This document shows, piece by piece, positions 42,840 through 51,443 of a stretch of DNA of 64,000 bases. Position 1 is the first letter of the stretch; every line of letters begins with the position of its first letter. Under the pieces are notes generated by a model. It did not search any database. It was not told the origin of the DNA and saw only the letters and a program-made list of their open reading frames with translations. The stretch lies in NCBI RefSeq assembly GCF_947502415.1, contig NZ_CANMZV010000002.1:310001-374000 (forward strand). The letters run 5' to 3'. The translations under genes were made by a program, and so were the position numbers. The DNA is from an uncultured Photobacterium sp. GTDB taxonomy: Bacteria > Pseudomonadota > Gammaproteobacteria > Enterobacterales > Vibrionaceae.

Positions 42840-44258
42840 TTAGTCAGGATCCATACAGGTGATAAGTTCAGGCGCATAGTATGGTGAATATGCACTATGC
42901 GTGTTTTCTCCTGGAACTAGCTGCAAATACAGTGAAGAGCCGATGACATCGCTTTTCGAACTGGTCCAATAATTCCAATAATCTGGCCATTGCAGGTCTT
43001 TAAAGTCTACTTTGCTTAAGGCATTGAAAGTGGTTACGTATTTCCCAATCGCAGTGCAAAGCTCATCACCACTTGAAATTATGGTACTGCCATCCCTGTT
43101 ATGTATCGTTGGAGTTCTAGACAGGTATGTCAGACGATAATACTCACGGTCGTTATATATATCTACTTTTTTATTAATTGTGATATTTTTCTGAGCTATT
43201 TCAGCAAGAGTCATTGGACGGTATATGCGTCTGTAGTGATTTCTGAAATCATTCACATCAACCGAATAAACGGGTCCAACACGCCGAGGTTCACCAGTGT
43301 ACAGCAATAATCCATTCTCGATATTACTGTCATTACCTAGGTTAATACATGTCATATCCCAGTCGTTCTTATGATCTTCTATACAGAAGTATATGAATTT
43401 GTCAATATGCTCCGCTGTGAATGTAAAATAAGAAGTATTTTCAGAAAGCGGAGTGTAGCCCAAATTATCCATTGCTAACTTTTCTTGTGATCGATAGTCG
43501 GAGATTTCCCAAAAATAGGTGGCTTGTTCAGAGAAATTTTCTACCGTAGCCTCTACGGTACTACGATAATCCAGCTTTCCAGAAAAACTAATTTTTGGTA
43601 GAGCAAAAGATTGCGCTGCACAAATGGTTAATGTGCCTTCCTCAATACAGAACGTGATCTTTTTCCCTTCATCTTCAGGACGGATTGTATATTCACATAC
43701 AGAAGAATCAACAATAGGGCAGGCTGTCTGCTTATTGTCGATATCCCAATAACCTGAACCAGTAAATGGATGATCTGTTACGATTTCAGTGATCAGAGTC
43801 TGACCAGCAAACGGCACCTTAGATTGGTGCTTGTCTGGTGATTTTACTCTAATAGTTATTGCATTGGCTGTCAGCGTCTGTATTGGTGGCTTTGATGCTG
43901 GATTGGTTGTCAGCGTCTGTATTGTTGGCTTTGATGCTGGATTGGCTGTCAGCGTCTGTATTGTTGGCTTTGATGCTGGATTGGCTGTCAGCGTCTGTGT
44001 TGGTGGCTTTGATGCTGGATTGGCTGTCAGCGTCTGTATTGTTGGCTTTGATGCTGGATTGGCTGTCAGCGTCTGTGTTGGTGGCTTTGATGCTGGATTG
44101 ACTGTCTGAGTTGTCTCACCTGAACTAACAGGTTTTTCTGTTGAATTCGTTGTAGTTGTTTGCTGCTGAGTACCTTCATTAGGTGTCGGTGAGTCAGATG
44201 ATGAACCGCCATTACAGCCAAATATAAATAATGAGCATAAAACGATAATTTTACGCAC
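42840..44258 (-). CDS. Lipoprotein with 13-residue Pro/Thr repeat stalk
   Basis: 472 residues from a GTG at 44258, chosen because GGGAGAG lies seven bases upstream and it begins RKIIVLCSLFIFGCNGG exactly like paralogues A and B (a longer start at 44306 has no site). The lipobox cysteine is about 15. Residues about 50-130 hold six copies of NPASKPPTQTLTA, an extended stalk with many threonines and prolines. The rest (about 140-472) has cysteine pairs, a WDIDNKQTAC segment and a C-terminal WPDYWNYWTSSKSD motif resembling the Trp-rich end of the first lipoprotein (36520-38604). Role: probable surface lipoprotein; no BIG2 domain. Confidence 0.8.
   Translation of the reverse strand: MRKIIVLCSLFIFGCNGGSSSDSPTPNEGTQQQTTTTNSTEKPVSSGETTQTVNPASKPPTQTLTANPASKPTIQTLTANPASKPPTQTLTANPASKPTIQTLTANPASKPTIQTLTTNPASKPPIQTLTANAITIRVKSPDKHQSKVPFAGQTLITEIVTDHPFTGSGYWDIDNKQTACPIVDSSVCEYTIRPEDEGKKITFCIEEGTLTICAAQSFALPKISFSGKLDYRSTVEATVENFSEQATYFWEISDYRSQEKLAMDNLGYTPLSENTSYFTFTAEHIDKFIYFCIEDHKNDWDMTCINLGNDSNIENGLLLYTGEPRRVGPVYSVDVNDFRNHYRRIYRPMTLAEIAQKNITINKKVDIYNDREYYRLTYLSRTPTIHNRDGSTIISSGDELCTAIGKYVTTFNALSKVDFKDLQWPDYWNYWTSSKSDVIGSSLYLQLVPGENTHSAYSPYYAPELITCMDPD
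43862..44102. repeat. 39-bp tandem repeat array, six copies
   Basis: The unit encodes the 13-residue NPASKP(P/T)(T/I)QTLTA. The CAGCGTCTGT core recurs six times, with a degenerate seventh. The unit is a multiple of three and two alternating variants (GTTGG and GGTGG) interleave, suggesting growth by unequal crossing-over or slippage. Copy number changes would keep the frame. Confidence 0.9.
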
Positions 44259-45000
44259 GAAAACTCTCCCATTCATTATGGTTTTTCCAATGATATGGTT
44301 TAACAAAAACCATAGTGATATTGAACGATCAGCTTATTTACCGTGTTTCTTTGAGCACAGCTTGTAAGTAAGTTTGGATAAATTTATCTACTGTAATTTT
44401 GGTGTAGCAATTACTGTGTAGAGTAAGTACCTATTGGCTCAGAGGTGAGTAAGCAATACTGTTATTGATTAACAAGAAGATTAAACACTGTTTATATAAT
44501 CCAGGCAAATGATATTTAACTGTTCTTGAGTTCTTATGGGTATGCTCCTGGGATTGTAGCTTGCAGCTGCGTTATGCCTAATAAGCTTTGATGTCGAAGC
44601 AAATATCCGCTGGTAGGTATGCTTTTCTGTGTAGTATCAGTGTTGTTTCTTTATATTGGTGTGGCTTTTTTTGGATTGATCTAACATAAAGTTCTTTTTG
44701 TCGCGTTCAAAACATGAACATATGGCAAAAACGAGTTGATTTATAATTGATAAAAATGATTAGAACTCAAAGGTTTTGTTTGATTATTGTACAGCGTGGC
44801 CATTGGACATTATCGTCATCTAAACATTAAACAAAATAAAAAGGGTTGAATTTGCGAACAGTGATTACACGATTTTGCACTAATGTTTGTTTTGATTTTA
44901 TTCATGTTAGATTGATTTATCTGCGAACTAAGGTTTGCCTGAGCTTAAATTAAACATGCTACTCGAAAAGAGTAGCATGTTTGCTAAAAGTCAGAATCGT
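44259..45000. other. 742-bp AT-rich intergenic region
   Basis: Holds the promoter of the repeat-stalk lipoprotein and, near its right end, the terminator at 44952-44982. I see no gene and no repeat beyond these. Confidence 0.4.
44952..44982 (-). terminator. Terminator of the DAACS symporter gene
   Basis: AAACATGCTACTC (44952-44964) and GAGTAGCATGTTT (44970-44982). It follows the minus-strand stop at 45001; a modest T/A-rich tail follows on that strand. Confidence 0.75.
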
Positions 45001-46188
45001 TTAGGCTGATTCTTCTGCAAGTACGAGAGCTTCGCTTGATTCTTCTGAATCAGTGGAGAACTTATCAATCATCAAAGCGATAACACCGTCACCAGTTACG
45101 TTACAGGCAGTGCCGAAACTGTCCTGAGCCAGGTGGAGGACGATCTGTAGCGCGATCATTTCTTCGGTGAAGCCAAGCATAGAGCCTAGCAGACCAACGG
45201 AAGCCATTACTGCGCCGCCCGGCGCACCAGGGGCCGCTACCATGGTCACACCTAGCATGGCGATAAATGGTAGAGCTTCTAGCAGGCTTGGTACAGGGCC
45301 GGCGCCTGTCATGAGAATGACAGCTACAGCTACGCTGGTGATACTGATCACTGAGCCTGACATGTGGATGTTGGCACATAGTGGCACAACAAAATTAGCA
45401 ATCGTGTTTGAAACGCCGTTGCGTTTGGTTTGTTGCAGTGTTACCGGGATAGTTGCCGCAGAAGACATTGTACCAACAGCTGTCAGGTAAGCCGGCATCA
45501 TGGTACGCAGGATTTTCAGCGGAGACTGTTGCTGAACGATACCGGCGGTAACGAACTGGAACGTCAGCCATACCCAGTGCATAGCGATAACTGCCAGCAG
45601 AACCAGACTAAATGTTTGTAGCGTCGCGAATACTGTGCCTTTTACTGTCATGTCGGCAAATACACCTGCAATGTAGAAAGGCAGAGACGGAATGATCACT
45701 TTATTCAGGAACAGTTCGATGATGTCGCAGCCCTGATTGCTGAATCGTCTTAGATCTTCTGAGCCTGTGCTTGAAATACCCAGACCAAACACGAAGGCAA
45801 TGGTTAGCGCCGTCATGATGCTCATCAGTGGTGGAATTTTTAACTCAAGGAAAGGAGCCAGAACCGTTTTAGCTTCAGGCAAAGTCCCAGCTCCACTTAA
45901 CAAAGATGGATATAGGTTTTCAGCAACGCTAAATGCAAGAACTCCTGCACCTAATGTCGATAAATATGACAGTCCAACCGTTTTACTAAGTAATTTGCCT
46001 GAATTTTTAGGAAGGTTGGCGATTCCACTGGTCACATAAAATAGAATCAGCAAAGGAATTGTAAACTTAATTAACTGGCTAATTAGTAATTTTATTGTAA
46101 TTAAGAATTGAGTGACCACATCTGGTGCAAACATTCCCATCAGTATGCCAAAAACTATCCCGCATACTAATTTTAAAATTAAGTTCAT
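45001..46188 (-). CDS. Dicarboxylate/amino acid:cation symporter (DAACS family)
   Basis: 395 residues with about 8-9 hydrophobic segments and two re-entrant loops: SSAATIPVTLQQT (hairpin 1, serine-rich about 245-257) and APGAPGGAVMAS (hairpin 2, about 320-331), ending with DSFGTACNVTGDGV (conserved Asn/Asp, about 357-370). This is the glutamate/aspartate/C4-dicarboxylate carrier fold; it is shorter than GltP (about 440). Import driven by Na+ or H+ across the inner membrane; exact substrate not resolved. AGAGGG precedes the ATG. It has a structured leader (46219-46332). Confidence 0.85.
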   Translation of the reverse strand: MNLILKLVCGIVFGILMGMFAPDVVTQFLITIKLLISQLIKFTIPLLILFYVTSGIANLPKNSGKLLSKTVGLSYLSTLGAGVLAFSVAENLYPSLLSGAGTLPEAKTVLAPFLELKIPPLMSIMTALTIAFVFGLGISSTGSEDLRRFSNQGCDIIELFLNKVIIPSLPFYIAGVFADMTVKGTVFATLQTFSLVLLAVIAMHWVWLTFQFVTAGIVQQQSPLKILRTMMPAYLTAVGTMSSAATIPVTLQQTKRNGVSNTIANFVVPLCANIHMSGSVISITSVAVAVILMTGAGPVPSLLEALPFIAMLGVTMVAAPGAPGGAVMASVGLLGSMLGFTEEMIALQIVLHLAQDSFGTACNVTGDGVIALMIDKFSTDSEESSEALVLAEESA

Positions 46189-46218
46189 TATATTCCCTCT
46201 AACTTTTTTGTTTTATAG

Positions 46219-46332
46219 GTAACGGTGAAGTGACGATGTATAAATAAATTTAATAGTCACCTTGCCCCACCGATGATGCACTAGGTAGGCATTTAATATG
46301 TTGGCAAGAGTGTCACTTCACTTAATCGTTAC
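46219..46332 (-). promoter_or_regulatory. Structured leader of the DAACS symporter gene
   Basis: Nested inverted repeats: GTAACG/CGTTAC (46219-46224 and 46327-46332), GTGAAGTGAC/GTCACTTCAC (46225-46234 and 46312-46321), CTTGCC/GGCAAG (46261-46266 and 46303-46308). GTGAC (46230-46234) could instead pair with GTCAC (46256-46260), so two mutually exclusive folds are possible in the 5' leader of the minus-strand gene. This is a candidate regulatory RNA or operator region. Confidence 0.45.
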
Positions 46333-47131
46333 AAAATACGCTGTGTTGTGCTTAATAATCGAAGATAAAAATTAAATCTAGGTAATCGTATTACTCTTAA
46401 TATTATGGTTTGTATATCAAACCTGTTTCAATGTGGTGGCTTATCGATATGATGAGCACAAGCCTTGCTAACGAATAGCTAAATATTTGGCATTATAAAG
46501 ATAGATCTAGCGATTTATGCTGATTACCCTGTCTAAGAATTGCAAAATCATGCATTTATCAAATTAATGCAACCAAAAACTCCAACATCATACAATCCAA
46601 CAGTGCCCGATGAATATTTTCTAATTTAAAATGCATTTTTCTGAATAAAATCTATGGTTAGATTGCTTATTGAACAGTAATCAGCGGAGTAGCGGTTGGA
46701 TTGTAAGGCTCTGTTGTTGTAGAAAAAAAGAGCTTTTCTACGTTTTTATAGTCATTAGTGCGGTGGCTTTTTTATATGGGTATGCTTCGGTTTGAAGGGC
46801 GTGCTTATTATTGTCTGTTTTATGTACGGCTGTCAGAGGCTTCAAAACAGGAAAGCTGCGTAACTTGTGTGTTGAGAATATCAGCATGGAAACGATTCGA
46901 CGTCTCATAAAATGACGGCTCTGGATTTTCAGAGTGTCTATACTTCACACAATTATCTATTCAGGACTTGCTAACTAGCTGTCAGTATTAGCTCAATTTT
47001 GGGGCAATAACAGTACGGAGTTAGCTTTACAGGTTTGTTTGGTATGCAGCCTGGGACGATGGAGCGCTAACGAGCAGAGTAGAGCCTTTATTTACTCTAT
47101 GGTTTACAAAATAAACTGATTAGGAGTAGAA
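46333..47131. other. Divergent intergenic region with orphan terminator
   Basis: 799 bp between the DAACS leader and the AGCS gene. On the plus strand GTAGAAAA...TTTTCTAC (46719-46741) is followed by GTTTTTATA, an intrinsic terminator with no plus-strand gene before it. No riboswitch known to me was recognised before the AGCS gene. Confidence 0.4.
46719..46748 (+). terminator. Orphan terminator in the DAACS-AGCS divergent region
   Basis: GTAGAAAA (46719-46726), loop, TTTTCTAC (46734-46741), then GTTTTTA. There is no coding gene on the plus strand within 2 kb upstream, so an untranslated RNA may end here. Confidence 0.6.
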
Positions 47132-48553
47132 ATGGAATTGCTAGAGAGCTTTTTTGGATTAATTGGTGATCTTACCTGGGGGTGGTCACTGATACCGTTC
47201 CTTGTCGTACTCGGCCTTTTTTTCACTCTCGTTACCGGATTTGTTCAATTTACTTTCTTCGGGCGAATGTTCCGCGTTCTGTTAAACAAAAACCAAACCG
47301 CAGCTGAAGATGCGATCTCTGGTCGAGAAGCGCTTTTATTATCTGTTGGTGGTCGTGTTGGCGGCGGTAATATTGCCGGTGTGGCGGTTGCTATAACGCT
47401 TGGTGGCCCAGGGGCTGTATTCTGGATGTGGGCTATTGCATTGGTGGGTATGGCAACCAGTCTGGTGGAATGCTCACTTGCCCAGCTATATAAACGGAAG
47501 GAAGGTGAAGATTTTCGCGGGGGGCCAGCCCGTACCATTATTCATGGTCTGGGAGATGATTTTAAGTGGCTTGCCTATCTGTATACCGTGTGTTTGATTG
47601 CCTCGTTTGCTATCGGCTTTAATGCCTTCCAGGGGAATACGGTGGCTGGGGCAGCTCAAGATAGCATGGGCATAGATCGTATGTGGACAGGTGTTGCGCT
47701 GGCTGCCGGCACAGGTTTGATCATATACGGTGGTATTCGGCGGATAGCGAAAGTGGCGGATGTTATCGTACCTATTATGGCTATTGGGTATGTCGCGATG
47801 GCGCTTATTATCATCTTGATGAACATTACCTCAATCCCTGCAGTGATTGGAACAATCATAGCTAATGCCTTTGGCTGGGAAGAAGCTGTGGGGGGCGGTA
47901 TGGGTGCTGCTATGGCTCAAGGTTTGCGCCGTGGTTTGTTCTCAAACGAAGCAGGTTTGGGGTCAGCACCGAATGTTGCGGCGACGGCAGACGTTACTCA
48001 CCCAATCAGTCAGGGGATAACTCAGTCTTTGTCGGTATTTATTGATACTATCCTGATTTGTAGCTGTACTGCTTTCATTATTTTGCTCGGCGATGTGTAT
48101 GTACCCGGCGCAGAAGGTATTGATGGTGTCGTTCTGACACAGCAATCACTGGTATCACATATGGGAAATTGGGCTCAGTATTTTCTCACGATAGCAATAT
48201 TGCTCTTTTCTATCAGTTCCATCATTTATAACTACTACTTGGGTGAAAATGCCCTGACATTTATGACGCCCAACAAAATATCAGTCCATGTACTTCGTAT
48301 TATCGTTATAGCCATTGTGTTTTTAGGGGCGGTGGCACCTGGTGCGACATCTGTGTTTTTCTTCTCAGATCCGATGATGGGGATCCTTGCTATCGTTAAC
48401 CTGTTAGCACTGCTTATGTTGTTCCCGACACTTATTCGTCTCCTGAAGGATTATAAGAAGAAACTGAGTGAAGGTGCGGAGCATCCGGTATTTAATCCAA
48501 GTGAGTTTTCAGATCTAGATATAGATCATGAAGCATGGAAAGAGAAAAAGTAA
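47132..48553 (+). CDS. Alanine/glycine:cation symporter (AGCS family)
   Basis: 473 residues with about 11 hydrophobic segments. AGCS motifs: LFFTLVTGFVQF near the start, VGGRVGGGNIAGVAVAI (about 76-92), GMATSLVECSLAQLYK (about 110), and GLRRGLFSNEAGLGSAPNVAA (central consensus, about 264-284). It imports alanine, glycine or similar small amino acids with Na+. AGGAG lies five bases before the ATG, and the charged C-terminus (about 440-473) faces the cytosol. Divergent from the DAACS gene. Its terminator is at 48580-48616. Confidence 0.92.
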   Translation: MELLESFFGLIGDLTWGWSLIPFLVVLGLFFTLVTGFVQFTFFGRMFRVLLNKNQTAAEDAISGREALLLSVGGRVGGGNIAGVAVAITLGGPGAVFWMWAIALVGMATSLVECSLAQLYKRKEGEDFRGGPARTIIHGLGDDFKWLAYLYTVCLIASFAIGFNAFQGNTVAGAAQDSMGIDRMWTGVALAAGTGLIIYGGIRRIAKVADVIVPIMAIGYVAMALIIILMNITSIPAVIGTIIANAFGWEEAVGGGMGAAMAQGLRRGLFSNEAGLGSAPNVAATADVTHPISQGITQSLSVFIDTILICSCTAFIILLGDVYVPGAEGIDGVVLTQQSLVSHMGNWAQYFLTIAILLFSISSIIYNYYLGENALTFMTPNKISVHVLRIIVIAIVFLGAVAPGATSVFFFSDPMMGILAIVNLLALLMLFPTLIRLLKDYKKKLSEGAEHPVFNPSEFSDLDIDHEAWKEKK

Positions 48554-48579
48554 AACCGTCTGAAATTAGATTTATGTTA

Positions 48580-48616
48580 AAGCGAGAGGTTAACAATAGG
48601 TGGCTCTCGCTTATAT
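48580..48616 (+). terminator. Terminator of the AGCS gene
   Basis: AAGCGAGAG (48580-48588) pairs with CTCTCGCTT (48604-48612), followed by an AT-rich tail ATATTTTT. Confidence 0.8.
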
Positions 48617-48962
48617 TTTTAATGTAAACCTTGTTTAGTTATTTTATGGGGTTTCAGTATCATTGGCTAGTTACAGTGGCTATTTTTGTGTTTGTTATTT
48701 TTATCACTTCATTAACTGTTATATTTATTTTAGATAGCTTTTGTCTTAAATCAGATATATAACACTCAGTATCGCATTCGCATGTGCAATAGTAGATGCA
48801 CTTAGGTGAAAATTACTCACTTAATGGGCCACCCCAATAATGAAATCCATCATAATTATGTATGTAAATTACCCCTTGTTTTAATCCGGTTTTTTTGCAA
48901 ACTTTATTGCTTAATCATTGCTTAATGATATGAATAATTTGAAGTGAGATATTGGCGATGAT

Positions 48963-48994
48963 AAATCTCACCCATGATTATCTGGGTGAGATTT
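48963..48994 (-). terminator. Terminator of the collagenase gene
   Basis: AAATCTCACCCA (48963-48974) pairs with TGGGTGAGATTT (48983-48994). It lies 15 bp after the minus-strand collagenase stop. Confidence 0.8.
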
Positions 48995-49009
48995 ATTTGT
49001 TAGACGTAA

Positions 49010-51259
49010 TTACTTACTTAGTTTGATTTTTAAGCTAGATCCCTTACTTGTTGGTTCACTAATTGAAGTTAAATAGTGCCAACCTGGTGTAGGATTATAA
49101 ATGGTCATTGATTCAGTATTACCTGCCTCAGTCGATTTTTGCTGATAATTGTTGTTCTGAGCCCAATAGCGTGAATTGTAGAACAAGTCAATATTGCCTT
49201 CACCATGATCGCTATTAATGTCTATGCGAGTCACGCCATCCTCAACACGAAAGAAATAGTAGGATGTCCCATCGCTGATACAAATGCTTTCATCCTTTTG
49301 AATTTGACCATGACTATGTGGGTCTTGAGTCTGACAGCTATTTTCAACTGTCTGTTTAGTAACAGGCGTTGAGTTAGAGCCATTATTGATTACAGAACCT
49401 AGAGAAGAGTCGTTACTTGGTACAGTTTCAAGCCATTCAAACCATTTGTTATCCAGAGAGGTACCAATTGAGCTATCTATATAGTTAACCCAGGCTTTAA
49501 CATCCCCTTTACGGGCAAACTGCATTAGTTGGTTGACTGATTCAGGTGAATTTTCGAATAGGAAACGTACGGCAAGGTATCCCCAACGATACACACGTTC
49601 GTCACCACTACTGTAGTTATTGTTGAATATTTCGCTCAGGGCGTATCTGCGTTGACGGCCAATTTTGATTGCTTCGTCATAGCGGTTCTGGTGTGAGATA
49701 TATTCGGCCACCCCTTCGGACCACCAGACTGATTTGTCACCATCGGTCTTGAAATGGCCAAATCCACCATACATATTGAAACGACCGTCGAGATAGTGAA
49801 TGTATTCGTGGCGCAGGTTCCAGACGAGGATATCATCACGCCAGGTCGCTTCATGGGCAATAAAGCGCGCTTGGTTACCTTCTTTTGATGGATTACCTTC
49901 CAGGTACATGCCGCCATTGTTGGTACTTATGCCAAAGATGGTACCGGCGTAGTTTTTATAATCATTGGTGGAGTCAAAAATATTGACTTCAAGATTAGTA
50001 TTCAGGTCATCGTCTACCGGTTGATTTCCTGTATTGAGCACCTTGTGAAACAACGATTCTTCGTCTGAAAGCAGATTACAAGCTTGCTGAAGCTCTGGTT
50101 GTGTCATGTCTTGTGCACGGATTTTGATTGTATCACTGCAATAGTGATCAATTGATAGTACCTCTTCATTTAGCTTATCTTTCCAGCCACAGATATTGAA
50201 TTGTGTACATTGCCCAGGGTAGTAATAATCCAGCGTACCGGCGGCTTTAAGCCAGGGCTGTGAGTAACGTTCAAAACGAGACATGAAATTGACGATGCCG
50301 TTATTGATTTCGTTTTTTAATGTTTCTGAGAGCTTCCAGTATTGCTGATATTCGAGGAAACGTGAATACTCTTTAAGGGCGTCTGTTGCCTGATAGCTGT
50401 ATTCCGAATTGTAGATATATTCAGAATTTGCAATTTTCAGTAGGGCATCCCGCAGTGCTGAATGTTGCTCGGCCGCTTTCGTGTAGCCTGCATCCCAGCT
50501 GCTGCGATAAAGTGTAGTAAATGCACTGGTGAGTGCTCTTCGGTGTGACCATTCAGCGAGATGATCAGGGCTGAATTCATTCAGGTAACGGGTAATGCTC
50601 GCGATGCTCTGGGTATAATTTTCACTGCTGTCCCATAAAGTAAAGTATTCTGTCATCGTATTACCCTGCATCGGGGTGATTTCCGAAACATGAGGGTTAT
50701 GATTGTATGTTTCTAATAAGGCCAACACGGCGTTGTGCGGCTGTTTATCCTGGTATGTTAACTGCTCGTTAGTGTGTTCAACATAAAAACCTCCTCGAAG
50801 AAAGGCAAACAAGTTATAGAGATCATCGCCGGAAGCCGAGTCATAGCTGGCCGCGATATCTCTAGCTCGCGTGGCGATATCGACCATGTTTTCTGCCTCG
50901 AATGCAGTCGCAGCTATTTGATCATTACGGTGGGATAGCTCGTTAATACACCGAGATGATACCCCTTTGACAAAGTTAAATAATGCATCTCCGGTAAGCT
51001 CTGAAAACTGGTTATAATGGCGGCAGTTATCCAGCTCCATTAGGGCTCCAGTTGCCTGAATTTGTTGCTTATTCGTCGGAGCCGAGATAGATATAGGAGC
51101 CTGAATTTTCTCTGGGATTTTGATGTTCACTGCTGACTGGTTTGTCGCATTGTTTGAGCTAATTGCTGAGCCGTTATCTGAAACATTACTTTCAGAATCA
51201 CAGCCAACAAGAGCTGCTGATATTGTTAGGCTTAATATCAGATTTCGTTTGAGATGCAT
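49010..51259 (-). CDS. M9-family collagenase (lipoprotein)
   Basis: 749 residues. The signal sequence ends in SAALVGCDSES (lipobox cysteine about 20), so it is probably lipid-anchored or matured at that site. The N-terminal activator-like region (about 80-390) precedes the catalytic domain: HEYIH (zinc motif, about 488-492), GGFGHFKTDG and WWSEGVAEYIS (third zinc ligand glutamate about 519), the M9A (Vibrio-type) pattern. A C-terminal pre-peptidase (PPC) domain (about 645-749) has DINSDHGEGNIDLFYNS-type sequence (short motif GNIDLFY). Action: cleavage of collagen or gelatin outside the cell. AGGAAA precedes the ATG. It neighbours a C25 protease, suggesting a host- or detritus-degrading set. 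Confidence 0.9.
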   Translation of the reverse strand: MHLKRNLILSLTISAALVGCDSESNVSDNGSAISSNNATNQSAVNIKIPEKIQAPISISAPTNKQQIQATGALMELDNCRHYNQFSELTGDALFNFVKGVSSRCINELSHRNDQIAATAFEAENMVDIATRARDIAASYDSASGDDLYNLFAFLRGGFYVEHTNEQLTYQDKQPHNAVLALLETYNHNPHVSEITPMQGNTMTEYFTLWDSSENYTQSIASITRYLNEFSPDHLAEWSHRRALTSAFTTLYRSSWDAGYTKAAEQHSALRDALLKIANSEYIYNSEYSYQATDALKEYSRFLEYQQYWKLSETLKNEINNGIVNFMSRFERYSQPWLKAAGTLDYYYPGQCTQFNICGWKDKLNEEVLSIDHYCSDTIKIRAQDMTQPELQQACNLLSDEESLFHKVLNTGNQPVDDDLNTNLEVNIFDSTNDYKNYAGTIFGISTNNGGMYLEGNPSKEGNQARFIAHEATWRDDILVWNLRHEYIHYLDGRFNMYGGFGHFKTDGDKSVWWSEGVAEYISHQNRYDEAIKIGRQRRYALSEIFNNNYSSGDERVYRWGYLAVRFLFENSPESVNQLMQFARKGDVKAWVNYIDSSIGTSLDNKWFEWLETVPSNDSSLGSVINNGSNSTPVTKQTVENSCQTQDPHSHGQIQKDESICISDGTSYYFFRVEDGVTRIDINSDHGEGNIDLFYNSRYWAQNNNYQQKSTEAGNTESMTIYNPTPGWHYLTSISEPTSKGSSLKIKLSK

Positions 51260-51443
51260 TGGAATTTCCTAGTGTGATAATAACCGCAATTTATATTGAA
51301 AATAATTACGGGTGGTCTTTGTATAAAAACAAACAACTCTTATATAAAGCGAGCAAACCTTACTAAATAATATTTTGTAAGGTTTACTCATGATTGTTGC
51401 TATATAATGATTTTAATTTTTAGTCTTAACGAGCATGATTCTA

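Larger units (their letters stand above)
48554..49009. other. 456-bp convergent intergenic region
   Basis: Lies between two convergent genes. It holds the two hairpin terminators listed (48580-48616 and 48963-48994). I see nothing else. Confidence 0.5.

Noticed and set aside
43862-44102. 39-bp tandem repeats as a CRISPR array
   Set aside because: The repeats are contiguous without unique spacers and encode an in-frame protein repeat.
46333-47131. Glycine riboswitch before the AGCS symporter
   Set aside because: I could not find the conserved paired-aptamer sequence blocks in this region.
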